Assembly (NCBI RefSeq): GCF_030384665.1
Contig: NC_083677.1
Location: forward strand, 927,501 to 991,500
Direction: 5' to 3'
Length of the DNA: 64,000 bases
Origin: Lodderomyces elongisporus
Lineage: Eukaryota > Ascomycota > Pichiomycetes > Serinales > Debaryomycetaceae
In this document: positions 12,151 through 21,619 of the stretch, piece after piece
How positions within the stretch are numbered: position 1 is the first letter of the stretch
How the letters are laid out: each line of letters starts with the position of its first letter
Notes under the pieces: generated by a model
What the model was told of the DNA's origin: nothing
Databases searched by the model: none
The model's input: only the letters and a program-made list of their open reading frames with translations
Translations under genes and position numbers: made by a program

Positions 12151-12501
12151 TCAAAGTTCTACTCCGTCGACTGATTGACCAAAGATTTTAAAAAAAAAAA
12201 AAAAAAAAATAGACAAAGAATCAATATCAAAACAGTAAACAAAAACTTTGTACTTGGTTGGCACTTTATTTGAGCTTGAACTAGACTTCAAAAAAACCAT
12301 TTTCGTAGATTGAACTTTTGATTTCCGGTTATCTCGGGTCCTCTTCTTATTATGCTCAAGACATTCTGTCTGAATATTGCAATTGTCTTGATATAGTTCT
12401 TGGATAGCAAATTGAAACATTATTTCGTCTAGGGGAGAAATCTTACACGACTCATTTTGAGGTAGATTTTGTATGGATCCTATGTGGTATGGTATGACCA
12501 T
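12151..12501 (-). CDS. Small hypothetical ORF (doubtful)
   Basis: A 116-codon frame from an ATG at 12499-12501. The first ~75 residues have mixed composition, with an acidic/hydrophobic N-terminus and then a basic stretch (KKRTRDNRKSK), and look more protein-like than neighbouring noise. The C-terminal part runs through a 20-base T homopolymer (12190-12209) read as polyphenylalanine, which argues against the frame being intact. I do not recognise it. It sits between the RIM4-like promoter and the 3' side of the adhesin-like gene. It could be a short species-specific gene, an exon with a missed intron, or chance. Confidence 0.25.
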   Translation of the reverse strand: MVIPYHIGSIQNLPQNESCKISPLDEIMFQFAIQELYQDNCNIQTECLEHNKKRTRDNRKSKVQSTKMVFLKSSSSSNKVPTKYKVFVYCFDIDSLSIFFFFFFKIFGQSVDGVEL

Positions 12502-13744
12502 CGTAATGCTTTTTGTTGTTTTGTTTTATTTTTTACTTTCCTTCTTTTTTTTTTTGAAAAACTCAAAAATCAGTTTCAATTCGTAATGAAATCTACCCGA
12601 TTAGTTTTCCTTTGACACAATATATACACCATCCTATACATTTTAAAATATTGCCAATCTTGTGGCATGGAAAGTGATGATGTTTCTTGATAAGATCCTT
12701 CTCTGTTTCACGTGTATACCTCTTGCATTTGTTTGACGAAATCACAGTTGAAGCTTATTTAAGTGAATCCAACGTAAAGCATAAGCAATTGACGCTCGCG
12801 GAAAGAATTAAAAAAAAAAAAAGAAAAGGAAAACATTATTATAATATGATTGGTGCATGCCTCTCTCGCAAATGTATTATTGGTGGTGCTGGTGCTGCTG
12901 CTGCTGCTGGGGTTGCTGCTGTTGGGGTTGGTGACGCTTGTCGTTCAATGTTTGTGTAATTCAGATGTATAATTTTCTTCACTATCTTTGTTATAAAAGA
13001 TGTCCTGAAAAAATTTGCCCCATATCTGATCTTGAGATAGGCCTATCCTTTCTTACAAAGATTGCTTAAGCCTAAAAGCATGTTGAGACATTCAGCTAAA
13101 AGATCACTTTTATTAAAAACCTCAACTAAATCTGCGATCATCAAAAAGCGAAAATAAAAGGCGGATGAAAATATATAGAAACCATTCAAAACATTCAAAA
13201 CATTTAAAAACAATTGAAACAATTAAAACGATTAAAGCATTTAAGAAAAAACAAAAATTATAAGCATGCTCTTCAGTATAATAATTCTGCTCAGAATAAA
13301 AATCTTGAATTGAACTTTCTGAAAAATAAATCTTTTTTACTTTTTTTTCAGTTCTTCAAAATGCGGAAAGTAACAACACAACGAAGTTTACACTCGTTAA
13401 AGTGAACCAGAGTCATTACGATTATTCAAAAACGATTGAAATTAAAAACATTTATTTAATTGGGACCAAATGGTATCCAGATTAAAGATATATATGTTGA
13501 AATAAACTAAGCATTCGCGTATCCATAGCTTGCAAAAAAGTAAAAGACCGGAAACGCACGTACCGAAATGATGAAGGTATAAGGAACAAATGGTTGTATA
13601 ATCAACCGAAAAGGAAAAATCAAAATCAAAATCAAAATCAAAAAAAAAAAAACTCCCAAAAATAGGGATTGACCGAAATTGTCAAACTAATATTTCAAGT
13701 TTGTTGGTGAAGAAAGAAATCTAAATTGAATGGTATCATGTAAT
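12502..13744. other. Intergenic region 3' of the adhesin-like gene
   Basis: Mostly low-complexity A- and T-rich sequence. A plus-strand GCT/GGTGCT block at 12882-12930 reads as polyalanine by chance. A short highly basic 25-codon ORF runs from ATG 13080 to TAA 13157 and is reported separately as a finding. An AAATC repeat lies near 13617-13640. No supported gene. Confidence 0.5.
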
Positions 13745-16699
13745 TTATAACAAGATTGCTGCGGCAACCATCAAAACGGTACCGAATGAGTAGCTGACGG
13801 TGTTACCTGCTCCTTCGTAAGCAGAAACTGCCTCGGTTGATGGTGATGATGAAACAGATGATTGTTCTGCAACAGTTGGTCCCTGAGGTGCTTCAGATTG
13901 TGCGGCAACAGCTGTTCCATGAGAACCCAAGGTTTGTGTAACGATGGTGGTTCCCTCAGTGACAACAATAGTTCCTTCTGAAGCTTCAGATGGTGCAGCA
14001 GCAGAAGCAGCAGCAGTTTCTTCGGAACCTTTAGATGGTGCAGCAACAGAAGCAGCAGCAGTTTCTTCGGAACCTTTAGATGGTGCAGCAACAGTAGTCT
14101 CCTCGGATTCGGGCTTTTCAGCGGTGGCGGTCTTCTTTGGTGCTTCAGATGATGCGGCAGCAACAGTTTCTTCGGACCATTCAGCTGGTGTGGTTGTTGT
14201 GGTTCCCTTTGGACCTTCGGCAGAAGAAGAAGAGGAAGCAGAAACAGGAGCAGGAGCAGACCCTTCAGTTGTTGCTGCTGGTGGTACAATTGCTGTGGAT
14301 GTGGTTTCAACGGCAGATCCTGGAGCTGATTCCTCGTTGGCCTCCTTGGAAGGTTGGACAGTGATTGTTGCTTCCTCTGTCAATGGGCAGTATGTTGTGT
14401 ATACAGTAGTTCCCTCAGTAACAACTGCAACACCTGTTGAGGTGGTGACTTCTGAACAAACGTCATTGGCACAAGACGTTAAAGTGATTTCAGTAGTTGA
14501 GTGAGCAGTAACTGTTTTAACAATTGGTGTGGTCTCTGGTGTGGTCTTTGCGGACTCGGATGAAGCTTCGCTTTCTGGAGCGCCTGGTGAGGTCTTTGCG
14601 GACTCGGATGAAGCTTCACTTTCTGGAGCACCTGGTGAGGTTGAGGATGGGGCTTCTTCACTTGGTTGGGTCTTCTCGGTTGATGCAGTAACCTCTTCTG
14701 TCAATGGACAATAAGTTGTGTACACTGTTGTATCTTCGGTAACGACTGTAACACCGGTGACGTGAGTTTGCTCCGAACATGCATTCTCGGAACATGATGT
14801 TACTGTGACAATGGTGGTTGAATGTGTAATAACAGTCTTTGGTGGTACAGAAGAAAGGGTAGATGCTGTTCCTTCCAAAGAGGTAGAGATGGACTCACCT
14901 GGTGCAGTTGAAGACTCAACTGGAGAAGACTCAACGGGAGAAGACTCGACTGGAGTGGACTCAACGGGAGAAGACTCGACTGGAGTGGACTCAACTGGAG
15001 AAGATTCAACTGGGGTGGATTTAACTGGAGAAGACTCAACTGGAGAAGACTCGACTGGAGTGGACTCAACTGGAGAAGATTCAACTGGAGAAGATTCAAC
15101 TGGAGTGGACTTAACTGGAGAAGATTCAACTGGAGTGGACTTAACTGGAGAAGATTCAACTGGAGTGGACTTAACTGGAGAAGATTCAACTGGAGTGGAC
15201 TTAACTGGAGAAGATTCAACTGGTGTGGACTCAACTGGTGTTGATTCAACTGGAGAAGACTCGACTGGAGTGGACTCAACTGGAGAAGATTCAACTGGGG
15301 AAGATTCAACTGGAGAAGATTCAACTGGAGAAGACTCGACTGGAGAAGACTCAACTGGAGTGGACTTAACTGGAGAAGATTCAACTGGAGAAGACTCAAC
15401 TGGAGAAGACTCAACTGGAGTGGACTTAACTGGAGATGATTCAACTGGGGTGGACTTAACTGGAGTTGATGACGAAACTGGTGGAACAGATGACGAAACT
15501 GGTGGAACAGATGACGAAACTGGTGGAACAGATGACGAAACTGGTGGAACAGATGACGAAACTGGTGGAACAGATGACGAAACTGGTGGAACAGATGACG
15601 AAACTGGTGGAACAGATGATGAAACTGGTGGAACAGATGATGAAACTGGTGGGATTGATGATGAAACTGGTGGAACAGATGATGAAACTGGTGGGATTGA
15701 TGATGAAACTGGTGGAACAGATGATGAAACTGGTGGAGCTGAGGATGAAACTGGTGGAGCTGAGGATGAAACTGGTGGAACAGATGACGAAACCGGTGGA
15801 ACAGATGACGAAACTGGTGGAACAGATGACGAAACCGGTGGGATTGATGATGAAACTGGTGGTGGACATGATGTAGTTGGGGGAACAGTGCTTGAACCAG
15901 TAGATTCAGTGGAGGTTCCTGGACACTCACAGTCCCAACAGAATTGTTTAATTTCACAATTCTTTGAACCCTTTGTGACTTTGTCCAACAAATCGGACAA
16001 GAGACCCAAAGTTCTCTTGTCGTAAGTTGATGTTCCGCTAATATCATCTAAAACATCAGCTTCTTCTTCTCTCTTGAAGAGAGACAATTGGCTGTTGAAA
16101 ACACTGCTAGCATCAAAGGTTTTGATACCATTAACAATAGTACTAACCTTGTAGCTGATTGAAGCACTACCAAACTTTTGCTTCAAAGAAGACCATTCGG
16201 AACAACCCTCATCAAAGTTGGTAACAATTTGGAGAGACTTTGGGATACAACACTTACCCTTGACAATCTCTGCCTGGACTTGGAAGTTAGCAGCCCATTT
16301 GAATGGGTTTTCAACTGGTTTATCACAATCAGCACCGAACAATTTGATGTCTTTACAACCGGTACCTTGCAATGACAATCCTTTAACACTTTTGGCAAAG
16401 TATTGGTTCAATTGATCAGCTTGGTCACACTGGAAGTTACCAACAACATTGTATGTACCATCACTATTTTTCTGGGCATTTGAAACAACGAAAGCGGCAT
16501 TAAAGTTTGAGGTGCCATATGTTCTTTTGGAAACACCTGATGAGCTTGGGTCGTAGTACAATTGGTCAGGTGTACATTGTGGTTTAACCGTCTTGGGAAC
16601 AACATCTTTGAATAAAGAATCATCCAAAAGGCAAAAAGTAGCGTCGGTAGAGCTAAGAAGAACAGCAATGGCTGTCAACAGTGCGAGTGATAACTTCAT
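13745..16699 (-). CDS. GPI-anchored repeat-rich cell-wall/adhesin-like protein
   Basis: A 984-residue secreted protein. Residues 1-20 are a signal peptide (MKLSLALLTA then IAVLLSSTDA). Residues 21-260 form a Cys-rich domain that I cannot assign to a named family. It contains Lys-Arg pairs at 58-59 and near 211 and 228, which are possible Kex2 sites. About residues 276-411 are ~19 copies of a 7-residue PPVSSSx unit, and about 412-594 are ~37 copies of a 5-residue unit, SPVES/TPVKS. Two related Cys-containing modules follow, each ending in TTVYTTYCPLTEE, like those in Hwp1/Als/Flo-type wall proteins. The last ~20 residues are a hydrophobic GPI-attachment tail preceded by small residues (EGAGN). 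It is probably linked to wall glucan and extended by O-mannosylation. The adhesin role is inferred. Confidence 0.85.
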   Translation of the reverse strand: MKLSLALLTAIAVLLSSTDATFCLLDDSLFKDVVPKTVKPQCTPDQLYYDPSSSGVSKRTYGTSNFNAAFVVSNAQKNSDGTYNVVGNFQCDQADQLNQYFAKSVKGLSLQGTGCKDIKLFGADCDKPVENPFKWAANFQVQAEIVKGKCCIPKSLQIVTNFDEGCSEWSSLKQKFGSASISYKVSTIVNGIKTFDASSVFNSQLSLFKREEEADVLDDISGTSTYDKRTLGLLSDLLDKVTKGSKNCEIKQFCWDCECPGTSTESTGSSTVPPTTSCPPPVSSSIPPVSSSVPPVSSSVPPVSSSVPPVSSSAPPVSSSAPPVSSSVPPVSSSIPPVSSSVPPVSSSIPPVSSSVPPVSSSVPPVSSSVPPVSSSVPPVSSSVPPVSSSVPPVSSSVPPVSSSVPPVSSSTPVKSTPVESSPVKSTPVESSPVESSPVESSPVKSTPVESSPVESSPVESSPVESSPVESSPVESTPVESSPVESTPVESTPVESSPVKSTPVESSPVKSTPVESSPVKSTPVESSPVKSTPVESSPVESSPVESTPVESSPVESSPVKSTPVESSPVESTPVESSPVESTPVESSPVESSPVESSTAPGESISTSLEGTASTLSSVPPKTVITHSTTIVTVTSCSENACSEQTHVTGVTVVTEDTTVYTTYCPLTEEVTASTEKTQPSEEAPSSTSPGAPESEASSESAKTSPGAPESEASSESAKTTPETTPIVKTVTAHSTTEITLTSCANDVCSEVTTSTGVAVVTEGTTVYTTYCPLTEEATITVQPSKEANEESAPGSAVETTSTAIVPPAATTEGSAPAPVSASSSSSAEGPKGTTTTTPAEWSEETVAAASSEAPKKTATAEKPESEETTVAAPSKGSEETAAASVAAPSKGSEETAAASAAAPSEASEGTIVVTEGTTIVTQTLGSHGTAVAAQSEAPQGPTVAEQSSVSSSPSTEAVSAYEGAGNTVSYSFGTVLMVAAAILL
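14918..15467. repeat. 15-bp coding minisatellite (SPVES/TPVKS units)
   Basis: About 37 units of 15 bases, with synonymous and missense variation (AAG/GAG giving Lys/Glu, TCG/TCA/ACT). It ends abruptly where the 21-bp array begins. Copy number is likely to vary between strains. Confidence 0.9.
15468..15868. repeat. 21-bp coding minisatellite (PPVSSSx units)
   Basis: About 19 units of 21 bases, with the last residue of each unit varying among Val, Ile, Ala and Thr. GAT/GAC changes mark sub-blocks of more closely related copies, consistent with recent slippage or unequal exchange. Confidence 0.9.
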
Positions 16700-17496
16700 C
16701 TTTGATTAAGCGAATGTCTTTGAAGTTATTATTGTTGTTGTTGTTTTTTAAAGAAGAAGAAGAGGAAGATATATAAAAAAAAAAAAGAAAGAAACCTGAT
16801 AGTTGAGTGGGATGGAGGGAGGGGGCGACAGCAGGTCTCTTTATAGTCCAATTTTTCAATCAGTTTTGGTTGAGGGAGAGGGAAGAGAAAGAGAGAATAA
16901 AAAATCTGAAATAGCATCAATAGGAGGTGAATCGACATAGCTGCATTATTCATCAAGATGTTTCTGTGCATACGGGAGGAGAATGGTGAAATGATTGAGA
17001 GAAATGGGAAAAAACAACAACAACAACAACTGCAACAACTGCAACAGCAGCAGCAGCAGCAGTAGCATGACAAGCAACGCATTTTTTTGTTTCTCAAACA
17101 GAAACATGAAATTGAACATATACGTGAACATTAATGTAAACATAAACTTTTTCACGCGTTGTAAGAGCTTGTAATTTGTCTTGGGTTTGTGAAAAGTTGC
17201 AAAATATCTAAATATGATTGTTTAGCCTTCTGCAAAGCGGTTGTAGGCTGGAATTGACGATAAAACATACCGGCTGCAATTTTTGAGTTGAGCAAACTGC
17301 CTTTGAAATAATAATAATATTGGAAAAGAAAAGAAAAAGAAAGAAACAAGGCAACACCTGAATTCTAGAAAGACCTGATTTTTACTTTTTTTGATACATT
17401 TTCTGGGGCATCAGGGTGCATGTGTAGTGGTTTGTAACCTTAAACAAAGCATAGTTGAATATGTACTCAAAACCAGAAACAAAACCAGAACCAGAA

Positions 17497-17599
17497 CTGT
17501 AATACCATTGGGTTAGTAGGGGTAAATAATGCACCAGCTGTAGAAAATAATAGAGAGAGACAAAATAAAGAAAAAAAAGGGGGATGAAGATTAACATAC
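17497..17599 (-). other. Candidate intron in the adhesin leader
   Basis: On the minus strand a GTATGT donor (17594-17599), a TACTAAC branch site (17512-17518) and a CAG acceptor ending at 17497 are in the right order and spacing for a 103-base yeast intron. The flanking sequence does not join into a sensible protein: a frame through the donor meets a stop soon after the acceptor. A spliced 5' leader of the adhesin-like gene, whose start is about 800 bases downstream, is the simplest reading. Confidence 0.4.
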
Positions 17600-18345
17600 A
17601 TTCATCTCCTCAATCAATAACAGTGAAAAAAAGAAAAACATTTTTGGTTAAAGTGCAATTCAATGAAGTTTATTCAAAAGGATGGAGGGGAGGGGGGGAA
17701 GAAATAAAATACATGGCAAGAAAGCAAGTACCGGCGATCACAATATGATTTCCTTCGCTTAATTTCATACCCAAGCGAAGTTTTAACGAAAGAAGGAGAG
17801 TATTTCATTAAAGCTCTCTCTTCTTATTTTTTGTGTATCAGTTTTTGTCTATTGCTTTCGTAACTGAGCTTCCTTTCCTATTATAAATCCAAATTTAGTG
17901 CAAACGTTGTATTGTGAAATTCTAAAGTTTGATAAACCTTTTCTATGAATTTCTTATTGTTTGCTTGTTTGTTTGCTTTTAGTTCTATATTTTGCTCTCT
18001 TACTTCTCTCTTGTGTTGGTGTTTTGGTTTGTGTTCTGTGTCTTCTTCTTCTTCTTCTTTTTCTTTCTTTGTTTTTGTTTCATAACTGCATTAGACGGTG
18101 AAAAAAAAAAAGGAACAGAACAAAACAGAACCTGAAACGAGGGCTCGAAACGTTCTATCCCAATTTGGTGAAAATAAAATATTAAAAAAAAAGGGTCTCG
18201 ACGGACATAGACTGCATCCAAAAAAAAACTGGAACAGAACAGAGAACCCTTTCCATCCCTTTGTCGCATGCCTGTCTTTTCATTCATTCATTCTTTGTCT
18301 CTTTTTTTGTGTCTCTCGCTCGTCCACAATATTCCGTCCACCCCT

Positions 18346-18365
18346 CCCCCCCCCCCCCCCCCCCC
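18346..18365. repeat. Homopolymer of 20 C
   Basis: An uninterrupted C-run preceded by CCCCT and followed by an A-run. Such tracts are slippage-prone and may form G-quadruplexes on the other strand. The length may be affected by sequencing error. Confidence 0.8.
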
Positions 18366-19313
18366 AAAAAAAAGAAATAATAATAAAAAATTAAAAGGAA
18401 GACGCAAGAAGCAACCAGCATACAATACATATTCTTGGCGGAACCCTTGAAATTTGTTGTGGCCCTGCCCTGAGAGGTACCGCTTACCCTGAAGGAAAAC
18501 GAAAAAAAAAAAGAGGAAAAAAAGGGGTGGCACAAAAACGACAGTAAACGAAACAAAACTAAACAGAACTAAACGAAACAATACAATACAATACAAAACA
18601 AAGAATGAAACGATTCTAATTTCAATTTTTTGCCAATCCACCAACTTCAATCGAGATATATACAAAATGCAGAGAGGCAAGAATACTGAGCTAAAGTCAT
18701 ATGGGAGAGAGAGGGGAGGGGGGAGAGAAAACTAGCCTCAATACTGCTTAGCTTTGTAAACAGTTCCAATTCTTGAGATCTAGATCTTTGCCTTTTATTA
18801 TTTTCTTTTCCTTTACAATAGATTCAACGGATCCTTGGGATTTTCAGGCTCTTGAGGCTCTTTAGGGATTTTCAGGACAAGATTGGATTGTTCAACAATA
18901 CTCTTATGGAACTATTAGTTGGAAAATGAACATCAGCAATAAGACACAACAAAAGAAAAAAAAAGAAAAGAAAAAAGAAAAGAAAAAAAGCACCCAAAAG
19001 TAGAATTTACCAAAATAACAATAAGTCCTTCCTTATTGATTTAATTACTTGTTTTGCTTTCTTGAATTTGGACTTCATTTTTTTTTTGAGAGAGGGAAGA
19101 GACGGAAGGAAATTAAAGGAAAAGAGGAAATTGAAACGCGTTTTAAAAGGTTATGTAAGTTCGTTAAGCCTAGTGCCGCGAATCAGTTCGTAAATTGAAA
19201 TTTCGCACTTGTCGACCAGGGTCTCTCCCACCCTCGTCTAATAAAACTGTAAACGGTGAAACCCTTTTCTTCTTTTGGAGCCTCTTCTTTTCTATGTTTT
19301 TTTGTAAAATACA

Positions 19314-19349
<36 letters not shown>

Positions 19350-21619
19350 ACATTCTTTTACATCTTCACCCCATTTAGGGTATATCTCTTACTATGTTGC
19401 TACTCGATCTAGACAGTCACACAAACCTTAGTCTTGTAAGAATACTTTGAAGAAGATGTTGAACTTGACCTCTTCCCAACATTCCCTTAGTATCTGCAAA
19501 CTGGTATAAATAAATATTTGAATCCAAAATATATTGAACAACATTTACAATTTTTTTGAAATTCCATAGACGATATGCACACCTTCTAAATAATAAAATT
19601 TTTAAAAAAAAAAAAAAAATTAAAAGAAACTGGTTGACACACATTCATTCATGTTTAAGCCCCAAACATCGAACCAGAATTTGTTCTTTTATTTTATTTT
19701 ATAATTTTATTTTTATTTTTACTTTTGCCTTAATCTTTTCAAATCCATTCGTCAGACGATGGACTGTGTTTACGCGTAAGAACCACCTGACTGCCGATCT
19801 TTGTTTACCAATTGGATATAGAAGAAAAAGATTAGGAAAAAACAAGGTGAAACAAACAGAAGAAGAAGAAGAAAAGGAGGAAGAAAAGGAAAAAAATGCA
19901 AACCCTATGGAGCGGCAGCGCTCTTGAATGGACGGAGGGGGGGGGGAAGAAATAATGCAATTAGGGTGCAAGTGTAGAATCCAATTAGGAATAAATTGTT
20001 GTGTAAACCCGCTTTTGTAATACATCTGGTGGATGGTTCCATTTCGTTGTTGCTTCTATGTTTGTTTGTTTTGCGTAACTGTCACAATGCATTGAAAACT
20101 TTTTTTTTTTAACTTTTTGATAAAATGTTGAGAACTTGGCTGTTGTATTTTGATTTTATTTATTATATATTTTTAAAACTATTGGAAAAATTCACCATTA
20201 GCCATATTCGTAATTGAGTATATACCCTATGAAGCTTCTAGAGAGACAAATTTCTCCACTTTTCCTGTTTTGTACAATCTCAACCTGATTAAGCACCTCA
20301 AGTGCAATGACATGAGTGGTTACAGCAGCAATATCAATAGTAATAACAAGAAAAAAAACAATAATTATTATTATTATTCTTCTTATACCAATGATAATAA
20401 TAGTAGTAGTAGTGATACTACTACTGGAAGTAACAATAACAATAAAAGACATAGTAATGAAATTGAAAGAGGAGAAAAAAAAAACAGCAATGGAATTCAA
20501 CTGGTTGTGCAAAATCACCACCTCAATTCTTCAAACCTCATACCATATTGTTTTATTACTTGTTTGCCTTATTGCACACCTTGTCCTTCTTCCCTTTATC
20601 TCATCTTTTCAATTCTACATTCTTCATTTCTCATTGTTCTCTCCACCCTTTATTTCAGAAAAAAAGAAGAAAGAAGAAAAAAATAGAAAAACAAACAAAC
20701 AAACACCAATACGCGATATTTATCTCAATTCAATTTCTTCCCCATTGGAAAAAGTAAAAGAAACTCCAATTGATATTGTTTTGAACAAGATATTCATGAC
20801 TGGTCAACGCTGCATACAATCCATTACAGCACCTCTGGCTCCTGTTCCTCAATTGTTTTCCTTATCAATTGAGTACATCAATTACCAACGCATGCCTTTT
20901 CTATCTGTTTTTTTTCTTCTATTTCAAGACAATTTTGACCCAATCAAGAAAGCTGCTGCAACCACCCCCGACACAGCTATGGTTGCCAAGTTTGTGACTG
21001 ATCAAAACTTGCATGCAATCCACCACCTCATAATTGTCTGTTTTTTTTCTCTTTTCTTTTCTCTTTCTCTTTGTTCAATTTTTCTTGTTTCTCATTGGCA
21101 ATTGTTATCTTCAACGTTTTGAAAGCCACGTGTAACTCTTCATTTCGTTCCTTGTCCTCCATTTCTACTTGTAATCTAATGCAGTTGAAACAACCGCATC
21201 TTACACCATTCCCTTCTGTTTCATGTTTCCACACAAAAACTGAGAAACAACCACAACAACAACAACAAATCTCTGGAAGATCCTTTTCTTTTCTTTTCTT
21301 TTTTTTTTGCCCAAATTTGACAATTAACAACCCAATCCGTATGTTTCTAATTTTAGTTTAAAATTCAAATTGGAAACGGAAAACACCAAACAAAAAAAAA
21401 GAAAAGAAAAAGAGAGAGAGCAATAAAAAAAAAAAGAAACAAGATAACAGCACCAATAACAGTATTTGCAATTGCAATCCATCACAGCACACTTTCCATT
21501 TCCTTCTATAGCTTTTGTGTTGTTGGTCATGAAAATTACCTGTATCGATTCATCTAGATGAAATTTTGTGATCAGCAGAACACTATTTCAGGTACTGGAT
21601 TCATTCAAAACTGACAATC

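Larger units (their letters stand above)
16700..21619. other. 4.9 kb gene-poor region upstream of the adhesin-like gene
   Basis: No gene is supported here. It holds CAA/CAG repeats (17014-17065), a run of 20 C (18346-18365), AT runs (19311-19340), poly-purine and poly-pyrimidine blocks, and open frames of low complexity. A consensus-type intron on the minus strand (17497-17599) and a 38-codon minus-strand ORF (17152-17268) lie within the first 900 bases upstream of the adhesin start. A GC-richer island lies at about 19150-19260. A plus-strand frame around 20700-21120 has stretches of mixed composition, but no start or domain could be defended. The length is typical of a heavily regulated promoter. 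Confidence 0.55.

Noticed and set aside
14800..16047. Long open frames (400+ codons) on both strands across the adhesin repeats
   Set aside because: Both minisatellite periods (15 and 21 bp) are multiples of three, so any frame free of stops in one unit stays open. Only the minus frame with signal peptide and GPI tail makes a sensible protein.
20316..21122. 268-codon plus-strand frame
   Set aside because: The first third is Ile/Val/Leu from ATT/ATA repeats, and the later mixed part has no start, domain or splice signals I can defend.
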